Assembly (NCBI GenBank): GCA_016744875.1
Contig: JADGDL010000013.1
Location: 1-50,028, forward strand
Direction of reading: 5' to 3'
Length of the DNA: 50,028 bases
Source of the DNA: Sulfurovum sp.
Lineage (GTDB): Bacteria > Campylobacterota > Campylobacteria > Campylobacterales > Sulfurovaceae
In this document: piece by piece, positions 25,038-34,197 of the stretch
Position numbering within the stretch: the stretch's first letter is position 1
Layout: every line of letters starts with the position of its first letter
Notes under the pieces: generated by a model
The model's input: the letters and a program-made list of their open reading frames with translations, nothing else
The model's database searches: none
Told to the model about the DNA's origin: nothing
Position numbers and translations under genes: made by a program

Positions 25038-25264
25038 AAGAATCCTTTTTTGTTGTAGTTTACATCAATATGTATTAATACTTTAAATTTTAGTTGTCTG
25101 ATCACATTTACTGCTCTTAAATAAATTAATATGGTTTATATGAATGTAGTTACTGAGATGAATAAAGGTAAAGTAGTTGGTCCATCAGATATGTGATTAA
25201 TTTTATGGTCATATTAAACCAATTTCGATAAAATAATAGCCAAATAAAATAAACAAGGCACAAA

Positions 25265-25741
25265 ATGAAAATAGTAGTAATCCAAGGTCCAAATTTGAAT
25301 ATGCTCGGTGTAAGAGAGCAGAATGTATATGGTCCAATGAAGTTAGAAGATATTCACTCTCAAATGAAAGCTTTTGCTGAGCAAAACAAACTTGAGATTG
25401 AATTTTTTCAGTCTAACTTAGAGGGTGAGATCGTAGATCGTGTTCAAGAGTGTATTGGTGATGCAGATGGTATCATTATTAACCCTGCTGCATATACGCA
25501 TACTTCTATTGCTATCAGAGATGCTATCTCGGCTGTACAGATACCTACACTTGAAGTACACCTCTCAAACATTTACCAAAGAGAAGAGTTTAGACATACT
25601 TCATTGACTGCACCTGTATGTGCTGGTCAGATCACAGGTATGGGACCGTTTGGTTACCACTTGGCAATGGTTGGTATGACTCAGATACTGAATGAAGTAA
25701 AAATGATGAAAGAACAACAAGCCAAAGCTCAACAACAATAA
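25265..25741 (+). CDS. aroQ: type II 3-dehydroquinate dehydratase
   Basis: This dodecameric enzyme carries out the third shikimate step. The 158-residue protein has GPNLNMLGVREQNVYG (9-24, with the catalytic Arg and Tyr), FFQSNLEGE, NPAAYTHTSIAI and HLSNIYQREEFRH, all active-site segments. The C-terminal tail is Gln/Lys-rich and probably disordered. It heads the rightward aroQ-pepQ-folK-flhF run. Confidence 0.96.
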   Translation: MKIVVIQGPNLNMLGVREQNVYGPMKLEDIHSQMKAFAEQNKLEIEFFQSNLEGEIVDRVQECIGDADGIIINPAAYTHTSIAIRDAISAVQIPTLEVHLSNIYQREEFRHTSLTAPVCAGQITGMGPFGYHLAMVGMTQILNEVKMMKEQQAKAQQQ

Positions 25742-25753
25742 TTATTCTATTCT

Positions 25754-25771
25754 TCCTCTCCTCCGAGAGGA
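25754..25771 (+). terminator. GC-rich hairpin after aroQ
   Basis: A 7-bp stem (25754-25760 with 25765-25771, tcctctc/gagagga) with a CTCC loop lies in the 60-bp aroQ-pepQ gap. No U tract follows, so it may attenuate or stabilise rather than terminate. Confidence 0.4.
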
Positions 25772-25801
25772 GGGATATACCCCATAATCTTAAGGCTCTT
25801 A

Positions 25802-26821
25802 ATGAACTACATGCTCAAAGACGAAAATGCTATCTATTATGAATGCGGGTATTCCTGTGACAATGCACTATACCTTCGTTTAGGATCTGAAGCATTTTTT
25901 ATTACAGACAGCCGCTATACTATAGATGCAAAAGAGAATGTAAAAAATGCTGTTGTTATCATCAATGGTAACCTGTATGGAGAAGCTGTATCTTTACTTA
26001 AAAAAGCAAAAGTTAAAAAAGTCATTTTTGATCCTAAAGAGTGGAGTGTAGACGGTTTTGATAAGATATCTTCACAGACTAAGATACACTTTAAGGCAAT
26101 GTTGGATTTTTCTCATAAAAAGCGTATCGTTAAATCGGATGATGAGTTAAAGATACTTGCAAAAGCTGCGAAGCTTGGTGCAAAAGCATTTAAACACTTG
26201 GCTAAAGAGTTTAGAAAAAACGGTTTTGGAGAAGATGAATATACTTTGACCCATATGGCTAAAGGCATTTTGGGTGATTTTGGAAAGTATGATCTGAGTT
26301 TTGATCCTATCGTCGCTATCAATAAAAATGCTGCAAAACCTCATGCTACACCAACATCTATCAAATTAGAAAAAAATGACTTGCTCTTGGTTGATGCAGG
26401 GTTAAAATATAAACGTTACTGTTCAGACCGTACTCGTACAGTAGAAGCAAATAAATACTTCATGTTTGAGACACAGCAAAATTTCAAACGTAAAAAGATC
26501 CAAAAAGCGTATGATACTGTACTTAAGGCACATGATAATGCCATAGCCAAGGCACGTTCCGGGATGAAAGCTAAAAAGGTAGATGCTTTGACACGTGACA
26601 TCGTTACGAAAGCTGGATTTGGAGAGTACTATGTACACTCGACAGGACATGGTGTAGGATTGGACATTCATGAGATGCCATATATTTCTACAAAGTCAGA
26701 TACGATCATTGAAGATGGTATGGTGTATACAGTCGAGCCTGGTATTTACATTCCCAATGAGTTTGGTATACGTATCGAAGATATGGTAGCAATGGTAGAT
26801 GGAAAAGCCAAGGTATTATGA
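25802..26821 (+). CDS. pepQ: M24 family aminopeptidase P / prolidase-like metallopeptidase
   Basis: A 339-residue cytoplasmic peptidase with a creatinase-like N-terminal domain (1-115) and a pita-bread catalytic domain. The five metal ligands are visible in LVDAG, SDRTRT, HSTGHGVGLDIHE, EPGIY and RIEDM. This combination indicates an Xaa-Pro aminopeptidase or dipeptidase; which one cannot be told here. Neighbours aroQ and folK are the usual ones in Campylobacterota. Confidence 0.9.
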   Translation: MNYMLKDENAIYYECGYSCDNALYLRLGSEAFFITDSRYTIDAKENVKNAVVIINGNLYGEAVSLLKKAKVKKVIFDPKEWSVDGFDKISSQTKIHFKAMLDFSHKKRIVKSDDELKILAKAAKLGAKAFKHLAKEFRKNGFGEDEYTLTHMAKGILGDFGKYDLSFDPIVAINKNAAKPHATPTSIKLEKNDLLLVDAGLKYKRYCSDRTRTVEANKYFMFETQQNFKRKKIQKAYDTVLKAHDNAIAKARSGMKAKKVDALTRDIVTKAGFGEYYVHSTGHGVGLDIHEMPYISTKSDTIIEDGMVYTVEPGIYIPNEFGIRIEDMVAMVDGKAKVL

Positions 26822-26847
26822 TAACCTTCATAATAAAGTAATAGGGT

Positions 26848-27339
26848 ATGTTGAAGAAAAAACAATTAGATGAAAAATATACATTGATTTTTACATCACA
26901 TTTTCCCTATAATGTAAAAAGTAGGGGTGGCAAACAGGTATTATTGGGCATCGGTGGTAATATCGGTGATGTCATACGCCGTTTTGAACGTCTTCTTGTC
27001 CATCTTGATCGCTCTACGTTTGTACATGTGATAGAGACAGCACCGATACTCAAGAACCCCCCTTTTGGATATACGGAGCAGGGAGACTTTTATAACTCTT
27101 TGTTGTTGGTTGAAACACAACTTACAGCAAAGGTGTTATTGCGTTATTTGTTGCGTGTTGAAAGGCTTTTTGGACGAAAACGTTCGTTCAAAGATGCTCC
27201 TCGCACGCTAGATATAGATATGATATTTTATGAAAATATAAAGATGGATACACACGAACTCACGCTCCCTCATCCTGGATGGAAGCATAGAGATTCAGTT
27301 TTGATTCCATTATCACATATGAAAGGTAGAGTTTTATGA
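26848..27339 (+). CDS. folK: 2-amino-4-hydroxy-6-hydroxymethyldihydropteridine pyrophosphokinase
   Basis: It transfers pyrophosphate to the pterin in folate synthesis. The 163-residue protein has LGIGGNIGD (pterin site), FYNSLLLVET, VERLFGRKR and the signature APRTLDIDMIFY, then LPHPGWKHRDSVLIPL. The N terminus has about 30 residues before the core, so the start is uncertain: ATG 26848 is only two bases from an AGGG, and TTG 26851 is better spaced. It overlaps the flhF start by four bases. Confidence 0.93.
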   Translation: MLKKKQLDEKYTLIFTSHFPYNVKSRGGKQVLLGIGGNIGDVIRRFERLLVHLDRSTFVHVIETAPILKNPPFGYTEQGDFYNSLLLVETQLTAKVLLRYLLRVERLFGRKRSFKDAPRTLDIDMIFYENIKMDTHELTLPHPGWKHRDSVLIPLSHMKGRVL

Positions 27340-28415
27340 TAAATGAAACATTTGTAGCACCTGATCCTAAGAGTGCATATGAACTAGCTGTAGAAAAGTA
27401 TGGCACAAGTATAAAACTACTTTCTGCTAAACAGGTGAAACAGGAAGACGGAAACTTATGGGCAGAAATTTCGATAGCTGTGTCAGAAGAGAATTTTATG
27501 GAACAATCTGTAGGAGCAACGGAGGTTCCTGAGAGTAATGAAGCAGAAGTAGCACTTTTAGAAGAGTTGAAAGTACTTAAAACACAACTTGCCATCATGA
27601 AAGAAGAAATGTTGGTTTCTACGGGTGAGAGTATGATAGAAAGAGTGAAAAAGCTTTTTATGCAAAAAGGTGTTTCGGAAGCTTGGCTTGATAGTGTCAT
27701 ATCTACATTGATGGGATCCGGGCTTGTTGATGATGAAGCACTTCTTGTCTCTTATTTGCTTGAAGAGATGGATGAAACCCTAGAAGTTCTAAATGAAAGT
27801 CTTGACGGACCTAAAATAATGATGCTTGTGGGACCTACAGGTGTAGGTAAAACAACAACTGTTGCAAAACTGGCTGCACGTTATGCTTATTTGCTTGACA
27901 GACCATATAAAGTTGCACTTATAAATCTTGACAGTTATAAAGTAGGGGCCTTTGAACAACTTGCTCACTATGCTGATATCATGCAGATAGAACATATTAC
28001 GGTGGATGGCATAGAGTCATTTATGCATGGGTTATTAGAGTTAGAAGATTATGACGTGATACTTGTAGATACGGCAGGTATGTCCCCCTATGATACACAA
28101 AAACTTATCAAAACTGTGGAGTATGTACAATCAGACACACCAAGAAGGATCGAAGTGGATCTTGTACTCTCTGCTACTGTCAAATATGAAGATATGTATG
28201 ATATTTATAATAACTTTTCATTTTTGAATTTAAATTCTGTGATCATATCTAAATTTGATGAAACGAAACACTTAGGAACATTACTAAATTTTATGTTATT
28301 ATATAAGGTACCTATGAGTTATTTCTCTATAGGACAGGAAGTACCTGATGATCTTTTGGTGGCGTCTAAAGAATATCTTTTAGAACGATTCATCGGTGAT
28401 TTTGACAAGCATTAA
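27336..28415 (+). CDS. flhF: flagellar biosynthesis SRP-like GTPase FlhF
   Basis: A 359-residue SIMIBI GTPase, which in flagellated bacteria sets pole position and number of flagella. A variable N-terminal domain (1-75), an N domain and a G domain are seen, with P-loop GPTGVGKTTT, NLDSYKVGA, DTAGMSPYD (usually DTAGRS) and the base-contact SKFDETKHLG. Its usual partner flhG is not downstream; a SPOA-like gene and mnmA follow. Either flagella are encoded elsewhere or this is a retained orphan with another polar role. Confidence 0.93.
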   Translation: MINETFVAPDPKSAYELAVEKYGTSIKLLSAKQVKQEDGNLWAEISIAVSEENFMEQSVGATEVPESNEAEVALLEELKVLKTQLAIMKEEMLVSTGESMIERVKKLFMQKGVSEAWLDSVISTLMGSGLVDDEALLVSYLLEEMDETLEVLNESLDGPKIMMLVGPTGVGKTTTVAKLAARYAYLLDRPYKVALINLDSYKVGAFEQLAHYADIMQIEHITVDGIESFMHGLLELEDYDVILVDTAGMSPYDTQKLIKTVEYVQSDTPRRIEVDLVLSATVKYEDMYDIYNNFSFLNLNSVIISKFDETKHLGTLLNFMLLYKVPMSYFSIGQEVPDDLLVASKEYLLERFIGDFDKH

Positions 28416-28421
28416 TAGATT

Positions 28422-28892
28422 ATGAAACATGAAAACCAAGCGCTTCGTTTAGCACAAATGATGCAGAATAGAATCACAGCATTCCCAAGTTATGAATTGG
28501 CACTTCCCCTTGTCGAGGTAGGATATTCTAAGCTTGAGAAATTATCTGTCGATGATGTAGTGCTTTTAGGTTGTGATAACCTCGTACTCGTATTGATTGA
28601 AACTGACAATATTTGTGCAGAATTGGTAGTAAGAGTGATAGATGAGAGCTGTTATTTAGAAATAATTAATATAGATAAACAGCCAATGAAATCTAATAAT
28701 AGTAAAAAATATCAAACAATAAAGATCTCTCTTGGGAAACTCCAAAGTAGAAAACTGGTTGTAGGGTATAGAATAGATATAACACAAAGATCTCTACAAG
28801 ATGTAACACTGATAGTAGAAGAAAAAATATATGCAAGTGGTTCTTTTATCAATGTAAATGGAGAACTTGCAGTTAAGATAAGTAAGGTATAA
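28422..28892 (+). CDS. SPOA (FliN/FliY/FliM C-terminal) domain-like protein
   Basis: A 156-residue soluble protein. The last 30 residues (about 127-156) run VTLIVEEKIYASGSF, then INVNGELAVKISKV, closely following the SPOA pattern (v.V.v.g...a.G...v.g...v.I) of FliN and FliY. The middle part ELALPLVEVGYSKLEKLSVDDVVLLG resembles the start of an SPOA fold, so one or two such folds are possible. It lies six bases after flhF, at a site where C. jejuni has flhG to fliY. A reduced FliY is my preferred reading; a non-flagellar scaffold is the alternative. Confidence 0.6.
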   Translation: MKHENQALRLAQMMQNRITAFPSYELALPLVEVGYSKLEKLSVDDVVLLGCDNLVLVLIETDNICAELVVRVIDESCYLEIINIDKQPMKSNNSKKYQTIKISLGKLQSRKLVVGYRIDITQRSLQDVTLIVEEKIYASGSFINVNGELAVKISKV

Positions 28893-28894
28893 AT

Positions 28895-29914
28895 ATGAAG
28901 AAAAAAGTTTTAGTTGGAATGAGTGGGGGTGTGGACTCTACGGTAACTTCTATCCTCTTACAAAAAGAGGGATATGAAGTAGAGGGTGTATATATGAAGT
29001 TACACCACAAACCCGGCTACCATGAAGAGAACTTTACTAAGGCACAACGTGTAGGTGAGTACTTGGGTGTGAAAGTACATTTTTTAGATTTGAGTGAAGA
29101 GTTTAAGAACAATGTATATGACTACTTTGTAGAGAGTTACAAAGAAGGACTTACCCCTAACCCTTGTGTGATGTGTAACCGCACCATCAAGTTTGGTCAA
29201 ATGGTAGATTTTGCAGACACTGTGGGAGCAGACTATGTAGCGACAGGTCACTATATCAAGTGTGACGGTGATTTTATATATATGGCTGAGGACCCTAACA
29301 AAGATCAGAGTTATTTTCTTTGTGAAGTGAAGAAGGAAGTACTTCCAAGACTCATTTTTCCATTAGGGACGTGGGTGAAAGATGATGTAAAAGCCTATGC
29401 TGCGAACATCGAAGTGCTCAAAGACTTTGCTACGCAAAAAGAGAGTTCTGAGATCTGTTTTGTGGAAAATACTTATGATGAAGTACTCTCTAAACATATG
29501 AAAATAGATATGCCCGGAGAGACCCTTGACACTGAAGGTAATGTAGTTGGGACACATAAAGGTTATATGCATTACACCATAGGAAAACGTAAAGGATTCT
29601 TCGTTAATGGTGCACATGATCCTCATTTTGTCTTAGAAATAAAACCAGAGACAAATCAGATCGTAGTAGGTACAAAAGAGAAGCTTGAAGAGAATGTTTT
29701 TGTTGTAAAGCAGATCAATCTTTTTAAAGACCTGACAGAGTTTGATTGTATAGTAAAAGTACGTTATCGTACTTTAGCTGTTCCTTGTCATGTAGTCATA
29801 GATGGTGAAAAAGCCAGAGTGACACTGAAAGAACCGGTATTTGGTCTTGCAAAAGGGCAGATAGCAGCCTTTTATGAAAAAGATAAGCTCATAGGTGGTG
29901 GAGTTATCTGTTAA
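28895..29914 (+). CDS. mnmA: tRNA 2-thiouridylase MnmA
   Basis: It adds sulfur to U34 of tRNA-Glu, -Gln and -Lys. The 339-residue protein has the PP-loop GMSGGVDST (8-16), NPCVMCNRTIKFG with the first catalytic Cys, ATGHYIK, NKDQSYFL and the second Cys in SSEICFVEN, followed by GYMHYTIGKRKGF and a C-terminal beta-barrel. It starts two bases after the SPOA-like gene stop. Sulfur relay donors are not encoded nearby, apart from the following DsrE-like gene. Confidence 0.96.
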   Translation: MKKKVLVGMSGGVDSTVTSILLQKEGYEVEGVYMKLHHKPGYHEENFTKAQRVGEYLGVKVHFLDLSEEFKNNVYDYFVESYKEGLTPNPCVMCNRTIKFGQMVDFADTVGADYVATGHYIKCDGDFIYMAEDPNKDQSYFLCEVKKEVLPRLIFPLGTWVKDDVKAYAANIEVLKDFATQKESSEICFVENTYDEVLSKHMKIDMPGETLDTEGNVVGTHKGYMHYTIGKRKGFFVNGAHDPHFVLEIKPETNQIVVGTKEKLEENVFVVKQINLFKDLTEFDCIVKVRYRTLAVPCHVVIDGEKARVTLKEPVFGLAKGQIAAFYEKDKLIGGGVIC

Positions 29915-29938
29915 ATTTCTATCTAGAAAGGATATAGT

Positions 29939-30406
29939 ATGAAAAATAGTATAAAGATATTAGTATTGATACTACTTAGTACAGTCTTTTCTTTTGCAGA
30001 ACCGGCGAAGGTAGTGTATGATCTGACCAGTGGTGATGTTCTGACCATAAAACATAAACTTTTAGGAAGTGTTAGAGGTGTAGCAAATCACTATATCAAA
30101 AATAAAGAGAAGGTAGATATTATAGTTGTCATATCCGGTGATGCTTACAAATTTTTTATTGATGATCTTGAATCTTCTCCTTATGCTAAAGATGAAGAAG
30201 TTGAAGATATACAGATGCACTTTAAGCCCCGTTTGGAAATGTTACATGAACTCTATGGTGTAACATTTAACATGTGTAAGTCAGGTATGATAGCCAGAAA
30301 GATAGACAAGAAAACTCTTTATCCCTATGTCAATGTAGAGATGATGAAAAGTGTCTATTTGATAAATGCACAAAATGATGGATATGCTTATTTACCTATA
30401 CACTAA
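29939..30406 (+). CDS. periplasmic DsrE-family protein
   Basis: A 155-residue protein with a signal peptide (about 1-20), then AKVVYDLTSGD and a Rossmann-like DsrE fold with VDIIVVISGDAYKFFIDD and GVTFNMCKSGM, where a single Cys sits at the position used for sulfur transfer in DsrE-like proteins. Periplasmic versions of unknown function are common in sulfur-oxidising Campylobacterota. It follows mnmA by 24 bp with its own AGAAAGGAT ribosome-binding site. Confidence 0.82.
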   Translation: MKNSIKILVLILLSTVFSFAEPAKVVYDLTSGDVLTIKHKLLGSVRGVANHYIKNKEKVDIIVVISGDAYKFFIDDLESSPYAKDEEVEDIQMHFKPRLEMLHELYGVTFNMCKSGMIARKIDKKTLYPYVNVEMMKSVYLINAQNDGYAYLPIH

Positions 30407-30441
30407 ATAGATCATTTCAATGTCATAGAGCATAACGGAAG

Positions 30442-31572
30442 TTATGAACAGCATCTCCCACCATTACAATCTTCTTTTTTCTCAAAGTAGGGTTTTACCA
30501 AATAGAACAAAACAAATCCCCATAAAATGACAGAAGAGATAGTATCGATGATACCTGATTCTTCATGCATATGTATTAGTGAAGCAGGGTCTATATCTGA
30601 TATATTGAAAATGTAGTCCAGTCCAAGTCCAAAGAGTATGCTTCCTATGGTTATGCTTCCAAGGTAGATAGCCAGAGACTTTGTCCCTAACATCTTTTTA
30701 ACTACACCGATGGTCACCGTATTGGTTGCGGGACCGGCAGAAAGAAAGACAAATGCAGCACCGGCACTGACACCAGAGAGCATAAGCCCTGCGGCTATAG
30801 GCAGAGAAGCTGTGGCACAGACATACATTGGTATAGCGATCGCAATGACTATGATGTATGAGAGCCAAGAAGATTCCTGAAGTACTTCACTGAGATTTTC
30901 AGGAATGGCAACAGTAATAAGTGCACCTAAAAGAAGTCCCCAAAAGAGTGGTTTGGCAATGTCTCCAAGGAGGGTGCCAAAGGCGTACGTTATGGCAGCC
31001 ATAAATGAAAACTTTTTAGACGTGTCTGTATTCGTACTGCAACAAGAACCGGTACCTGTGCCACAAGACTCTTCCTGTTTTTCTGTATTCATGGTAAAGG
31101 TAGTTATCGTTTGGGGAGCTACAGTTGAAAAGGCAGGTTTTTTTATCTCTTCTACAATTTCTTCTTTGTCAAAGATATTGGTGAGGATACCTGCAACCAT
31201 AGCGATGATCATGGATGTAATAGCTCGGTAGAGTGTAAATATCCATCCAAATATACCGTAGGTCGCCAAGATGGAGTCTACACCTGTGATAGGTGTAGAG
31301 ATAAGAAAAGAGAGTGTAGCACCTTTAGAAGCCCCAGATTTTTTAATGGAAGTAGCCAATGGTATGACCCCACAAGAACAAACTGGAAGTGGGATACCAA
31401 AAACAGTAGATTTTACAACTGAACTCACATTGTCTTTCCCTAAATGTTTGGTGACAATACTGTCTGGGACTAACTCATGTAATATACCTGCAAAAATAAG
31501 TCCAAAGAGTATATATGGGGCCATAGCAATACTCAGTTGCCATAAAGCTTCGAAAAAGTGGGTGACCTCCAT
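30442..31572 (-). CDS. SO_0444-type metal efflux permease (DUF318 family)
   Basis: A 376-residue inner-membrane permease with about eight hydrophobic segments. The repeat-like motifs PLPVCSCGVIPLA and ISTPITGVDS near the N terminus, and YVCATASLPIAAGL with GPATNTVTI in the second half, are those of the DUF318 permease group linked to copper, zinc or arsenic efflux. The central loop holds SCGTGTGSCCS and the C terminus ends CNGGRCCS, so soft-metal binding is likely. Which metal is not known. Confidence 0.82.
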   Translation of the reverse strand: MEVTHFFEALWQLSIAMAPYILFGLIFAGILHELVPDSIVTKHLGKDNVSSVVKSTVFGIPLPVCSCGVIPLATSIKKSGASKGATLSFLISTPITGVDSILATYGIFGWIFTLYRAITSMIIAMVAGILTNIFDKEEIVEEIKKPAFSTVAPQTITTFTMNTEKQEESCGTGTGSCCSTNTDTSKKFSFMAAITYAFGTLLGDIAKPLFWGLLLGALITVAIPENLSEVLQESSWLSYIIVIAIAIPMYVCATASLPIAAGLMLSGVSAGAAFVFLSAGPATNTVTIGVVKKMLGTKSLAIYLGSITIGSILFGLGLDYIFNISDIDPASLIHMHEESGIIDTISSVILWGFVLFYLVKPYFEKKEDCNGGRCCS

Positions 31573-31636
31573 GAATCAATCCTTTAGTTGTTTTAAGTAA
31601 TAGACTAATTTATAACATAAATATTATGTGATGTGC

Positions 31637-32812
31637 TTAGTTAAATAGTTTTATTTCATACCCATACACATCATTTCTAAATTGGACAATATCGTTATCA
31701 TCAACCCATACTGTATGATATTCTATATAGACAGGTATCTGGTCTTCAAGTGTGATCCATTTATTTCTTTTTGTGTCATAGTCGTAGCCTAATATATTTA
31801 AGAGCTCTAGAGGCTTTTCTAACCTTATACAGCCATGAGAAAATGCTCTGCGCGTTTTGTTGAAAAGTGACTTGGAGGGGGTATCATGCATATAGACATT
31901 AAATTTATTTGGAAATAAAAACTTCACTAGACCTAAAGCATTTTTAGAACCGGATTTTTGATACAATTTACCCTCAGAATTAAAAGCAAAACCATTTTTA
32001 CTTAGGTATCCTTCTGTTTTATCTGCATATTCATTTTTATAAATTGATGGTGGTACGTTCCATCGTGGATTTTTTACTATATACTTCATATTTCTATTAA
32101 ATACCGGTGTTCTCATGCTTCTTTTCCCCACAACTATCTTCATACCTAAAATAGCTTCATTATGCTCATAATAATGCATCTTAAACTCAGGGATATTGAC
32201 TAAAACATACTGTGAACCTTTGGGTGACGAAACTCTTTCCAAAGTTAAGTTTTTTTGTACTTTTTTAATGATCTTGGAGATGGATATTTTTAAGGATTTT
32301 TTTGTTTTTGGACCGATGTCTCCGTCTTCTGTTAATCCATGTCTTCTCTGGTATGTAAGTAGGGCCGCATCAAATTCTGGAGTTATCTCAGCATTTTCAT
32401 CTAAATCAGCATTTTGCAGTAGATTAAAAACCTTTTTGATACGTACTGTATCTTCTTCTTCATTACCTTTGAACTGGGGTGGTGTGTATTCATTGATGAT
32501 AGTATAAAGGTAGTCTGCATAAGCTTTTAATTTTATGTATCTTTTTGTTTGTGGAATGAGATCCATCACATTATGATATACATTCCCATTCTTCAGGGCA
32601 TTATGTATTTTATTTGAATGGATCTTCTTATAGGCATTTCTATCACCCCTAAATCTGGCATAGTTTAAGTTACCGTTTAGTAGGCAGTTAGCTATTTGAT
32701 AGTTAGTTTTACCATGGCATACACTATATTTTTCCTGATACGTTTTTAGACCTTCATCAGGAGATGAAGCAAATAATAATGTATGAACGAGTATCAATAG
32801 TATTTTTTTCAT
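31637..32812 (-). CDS. L,D-transpeptidase (YcbB-like) with degenerate cytochrome-like N-terminal domain
   Basis: A 391-residue periplasmic enzyme that would form 3-3 crosslinks in peptidoglycan. It has a signal peptide (about 1-16), a peptidoglycan-binding segment (YQRRHGLTEDGDIGPKT, about 153-169) and a YkuD catalytic domain with HDTPS and SHGCIR (catalytic Cys328). The region 21-110 looks like a cytochrome c domain: GLKTYQEKYSVCHGK, where Cys32-His33 remain but the first haem cysteine is Tyr29, and TKRYIKLKAYADYLYT resembles a cytochrome C-terminal helix. Haem attachment is therefore unlikely. Confidence 0.88.
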   Translation of the reverse strand: MKKILLILVHTLLFASSPDEGLKTYQEKYSVCHGKTNYQIANCLLNGNLNYARFRGDRNAYKKIHSNKIHNALKNGNVYHNVMDLIPQTKRYIKLKAYADYLYTIINEYTPPQFKGNEEEDTVRIKKVFNLLQNADLDENAEITPEFDAALLTYQRRHGLTEDGDIGPKTKKSLKISISKIIKKVQKNLTLERVSSPKGSQYVLVNIPEFKMHYYEHNEAILGMKIVVGKRSMRTPVFNRNMKYIVKNPRWNVPPSIYKNEYADKTEGYLSKNGFAFNSEGKLYQKSGSKNALGLVKFLFPNKFNVYMHDTPSKSLFNKTRRAFSHGCIRLEKPLELLNILGYDYDTKRNKWITLEDQIPVYIEYHTVWVDDNDIVQFRNDVYGYEIKLFN

Positions 32813-32857
32813 ATACTATGATATCTAAAATTTTACAGATGAGTGTGTAGTGACAGT

Positions 32858-33118
32858 TTAAATACAGATCGCCTGTTTGATCTTTTCTTGGTTAAGCTTT
32901 TTAATGAGTTTTGCTGATAGCTCACCATAACGTTCTTCATCTAGATTTAATTGTGTCTGCACTTCGTTGATATCTGTGCCTTCAGCCCATGCCTTTAGAA
33001 GCTTTAACTCTTTTTTGGTGAGTTTTATTTTAAGTGATTCAAGTAATGCATCTTCATCTTTCAGCGGATTTACAAGCTTTTTAATGTGTTTTTCTATTTC
33101 CATACTAAGTGTTAACAA
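32858..33118 (-). CDS. small helical protein, possible helix-turn-helix
   Basis: An 86-residue protein. LTKKELKLLKAWAEGTDINEVQTQLNLDEERYGELSAKLIKKL has the spacing of a sigma-70 region 4/LuxR-like helix-turn-helix, but I cannot tell regulator from coincidence. The TTG start at 33118 has AGGA eight bases upstream; an ATG at 33103 lacks one. It is 13 bp after crcB, the last gene of the leftward operon that begins at ctpA. Confidence 0.6.
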   Translation of the reverse strand: MLTLSMEIEKHIKKLVNPLKDEDALLESLKIKLTKKELKLLKAWAEGTDINEVQTQLNLDEERYGELSAKLIKKLNQEKIKQAICI

Positions 33119-33131
33119 TTTATATTCCTAA

Positions 33132-33524
33132 TTATTTTGATATTTGCATAATGAAAAAGTACCCGATCCCTGCAAAAAGGATAGTACCAAAAAGGTTAAG
33201 TGCCATGTTGGCAAAAGCGTGTCCGTAATGTCCTGCTTCAAGTAAAAAGAAGCTCTCTATGGCAAAAGTAGAGTAGGTGGTCAATGCACCCAAAATTCCC
33301 GTAACCAAAAATGTTTTGATATGAGGAGAAAGGGTGGTATTGAAGTGAAAATAGGCAAAAAGCATACCAATAAGCAAAGAACCTATGAGGTTAACTGCCA
33401 ATGTCCCTAGAGGTAAAGCATGTGCTAAATGTTTATTGGTGAAACCGTTTATGAACAGTCTAAGTGTTGCACCGATAGCACCACCACTAGCGACTGCGAT
33501 GATTGTTGTTAAACTCATCATCAA
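33132..33524 (-). CDS. crcB: fluoride channel CrcB/Fluc
   Basis: A 130-residue four-helix membrane protein that exports fluoride as a dimer. GGAIGATLRLFI (14-25), GTLAVNLIGSLLIG and GILGALTTYSTFAIE carry the conserved Asn, Thr-Tyr-Ser-Thr and Phe residues. The start overlaps plsC by 38 bases (32 if the third Met is used). No fluoride riboswitch is visible upstream, as it lies inside an operon. Confidence 0.95.
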   Translation of the reverse strand: MMMSLTTIIAVASGGAIGATLRLFINGFTNKHLAHALPLGTLAVNLIGSLLIGMLFAYFHFNTTLSPHIKTFLVTGILGALTTYSTFAIESFFLLEAGHYGHAFANMALNLFGTILFAGIGYFFIMQISK

Positions 33525-34197
33525 TAACCTTTTGCATATCTACTCTTACTGTATCAAACCATTCTTTATCATCACTTTTTACATTAAAAGCTGGTAAAAA
33601 CTCATATTTCACTGTACCATTATGTCCTGTTTTAATGTGTTCATTGAGTACCCATTTACTACCAGTTATAACGATGGGCTGAACACGAAGTTCTAATTTT
33701 TTAGCTATAAGGTTTGTGCCTTGCTTAAAGTTTAGAAGAGGTTGGTCATCTGCCCTTGTACCTTCAGGAAATATGGCTACTGCACGATGATACACTTCTC
33801 TAGATTCTTTTACATCTTTAATAAGTTTGATAAGACCTGCTTTATTGCTTCTGTCAAGTGAGATCATCTCACCATGACGTAAAAGATTCCCAAACCAAGG
33901 TGCCTCAAAAAGCTCTTTTTTGGCTACCCATCTGAGGTGATTGTTCTGCAGTGCTTCAAGTCCAATGATATCCACGATACCTTGGTGGTTCATCACATAC
34001 AGATCCACAGATGTATCCATGATACCAGCCTGTTCAAGTTTACCACCCATCATAAAAAGTGTTAAACGGTTGATATGGTGAACGATGGTCCCTTTACGCT
34101 TTCCAAAAAGCATAAGGGCAGGTATCATAAAGACAGCAGTATTGAATGAGATGATAAAAGCACCCCAGTAAAATCTAAGGCTTGCAAAGATCTTCAT
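33487..34197 (-). CDS. plsC: 1-acyl-sn-glycerol-3-phosphate acyltransferase
   Basis: It acylates lysophosphatidic acid in phospholipid synthesis. The 236-residue protein has an N-terminal membrane segment, the catalytic NHQGIVD (HX4D form), FGNLLRHGEMISLDR and FPEGTR, and the PlsC length. It overlaps the SH3-like gene upstream by 23 bases and crcB downstream, so the run is translationally coupled. Confidence 0.94.
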   Translation of the reverse strand: MKIFASLRFYWGAFIISFNTAVFMIPALMLFGKRKGTIVHHINRLTLFMMGGKLEQAGIMDTSVDLYVMNHQGIVDIIGLEALQNNHLRWVAKKELFEAPWFGNLLRHGEMISLDRSNKAGLIKLIKDVKESREVYHRAVAIFPEGTRADDQPLLNFKQGTNLIAKKLELRVQPIVITGSKWVLNEHIKTGHNGTVKYEFLPAFNVKSDDKEWFDTVRVDMQKVIDDEFNNNHRSR

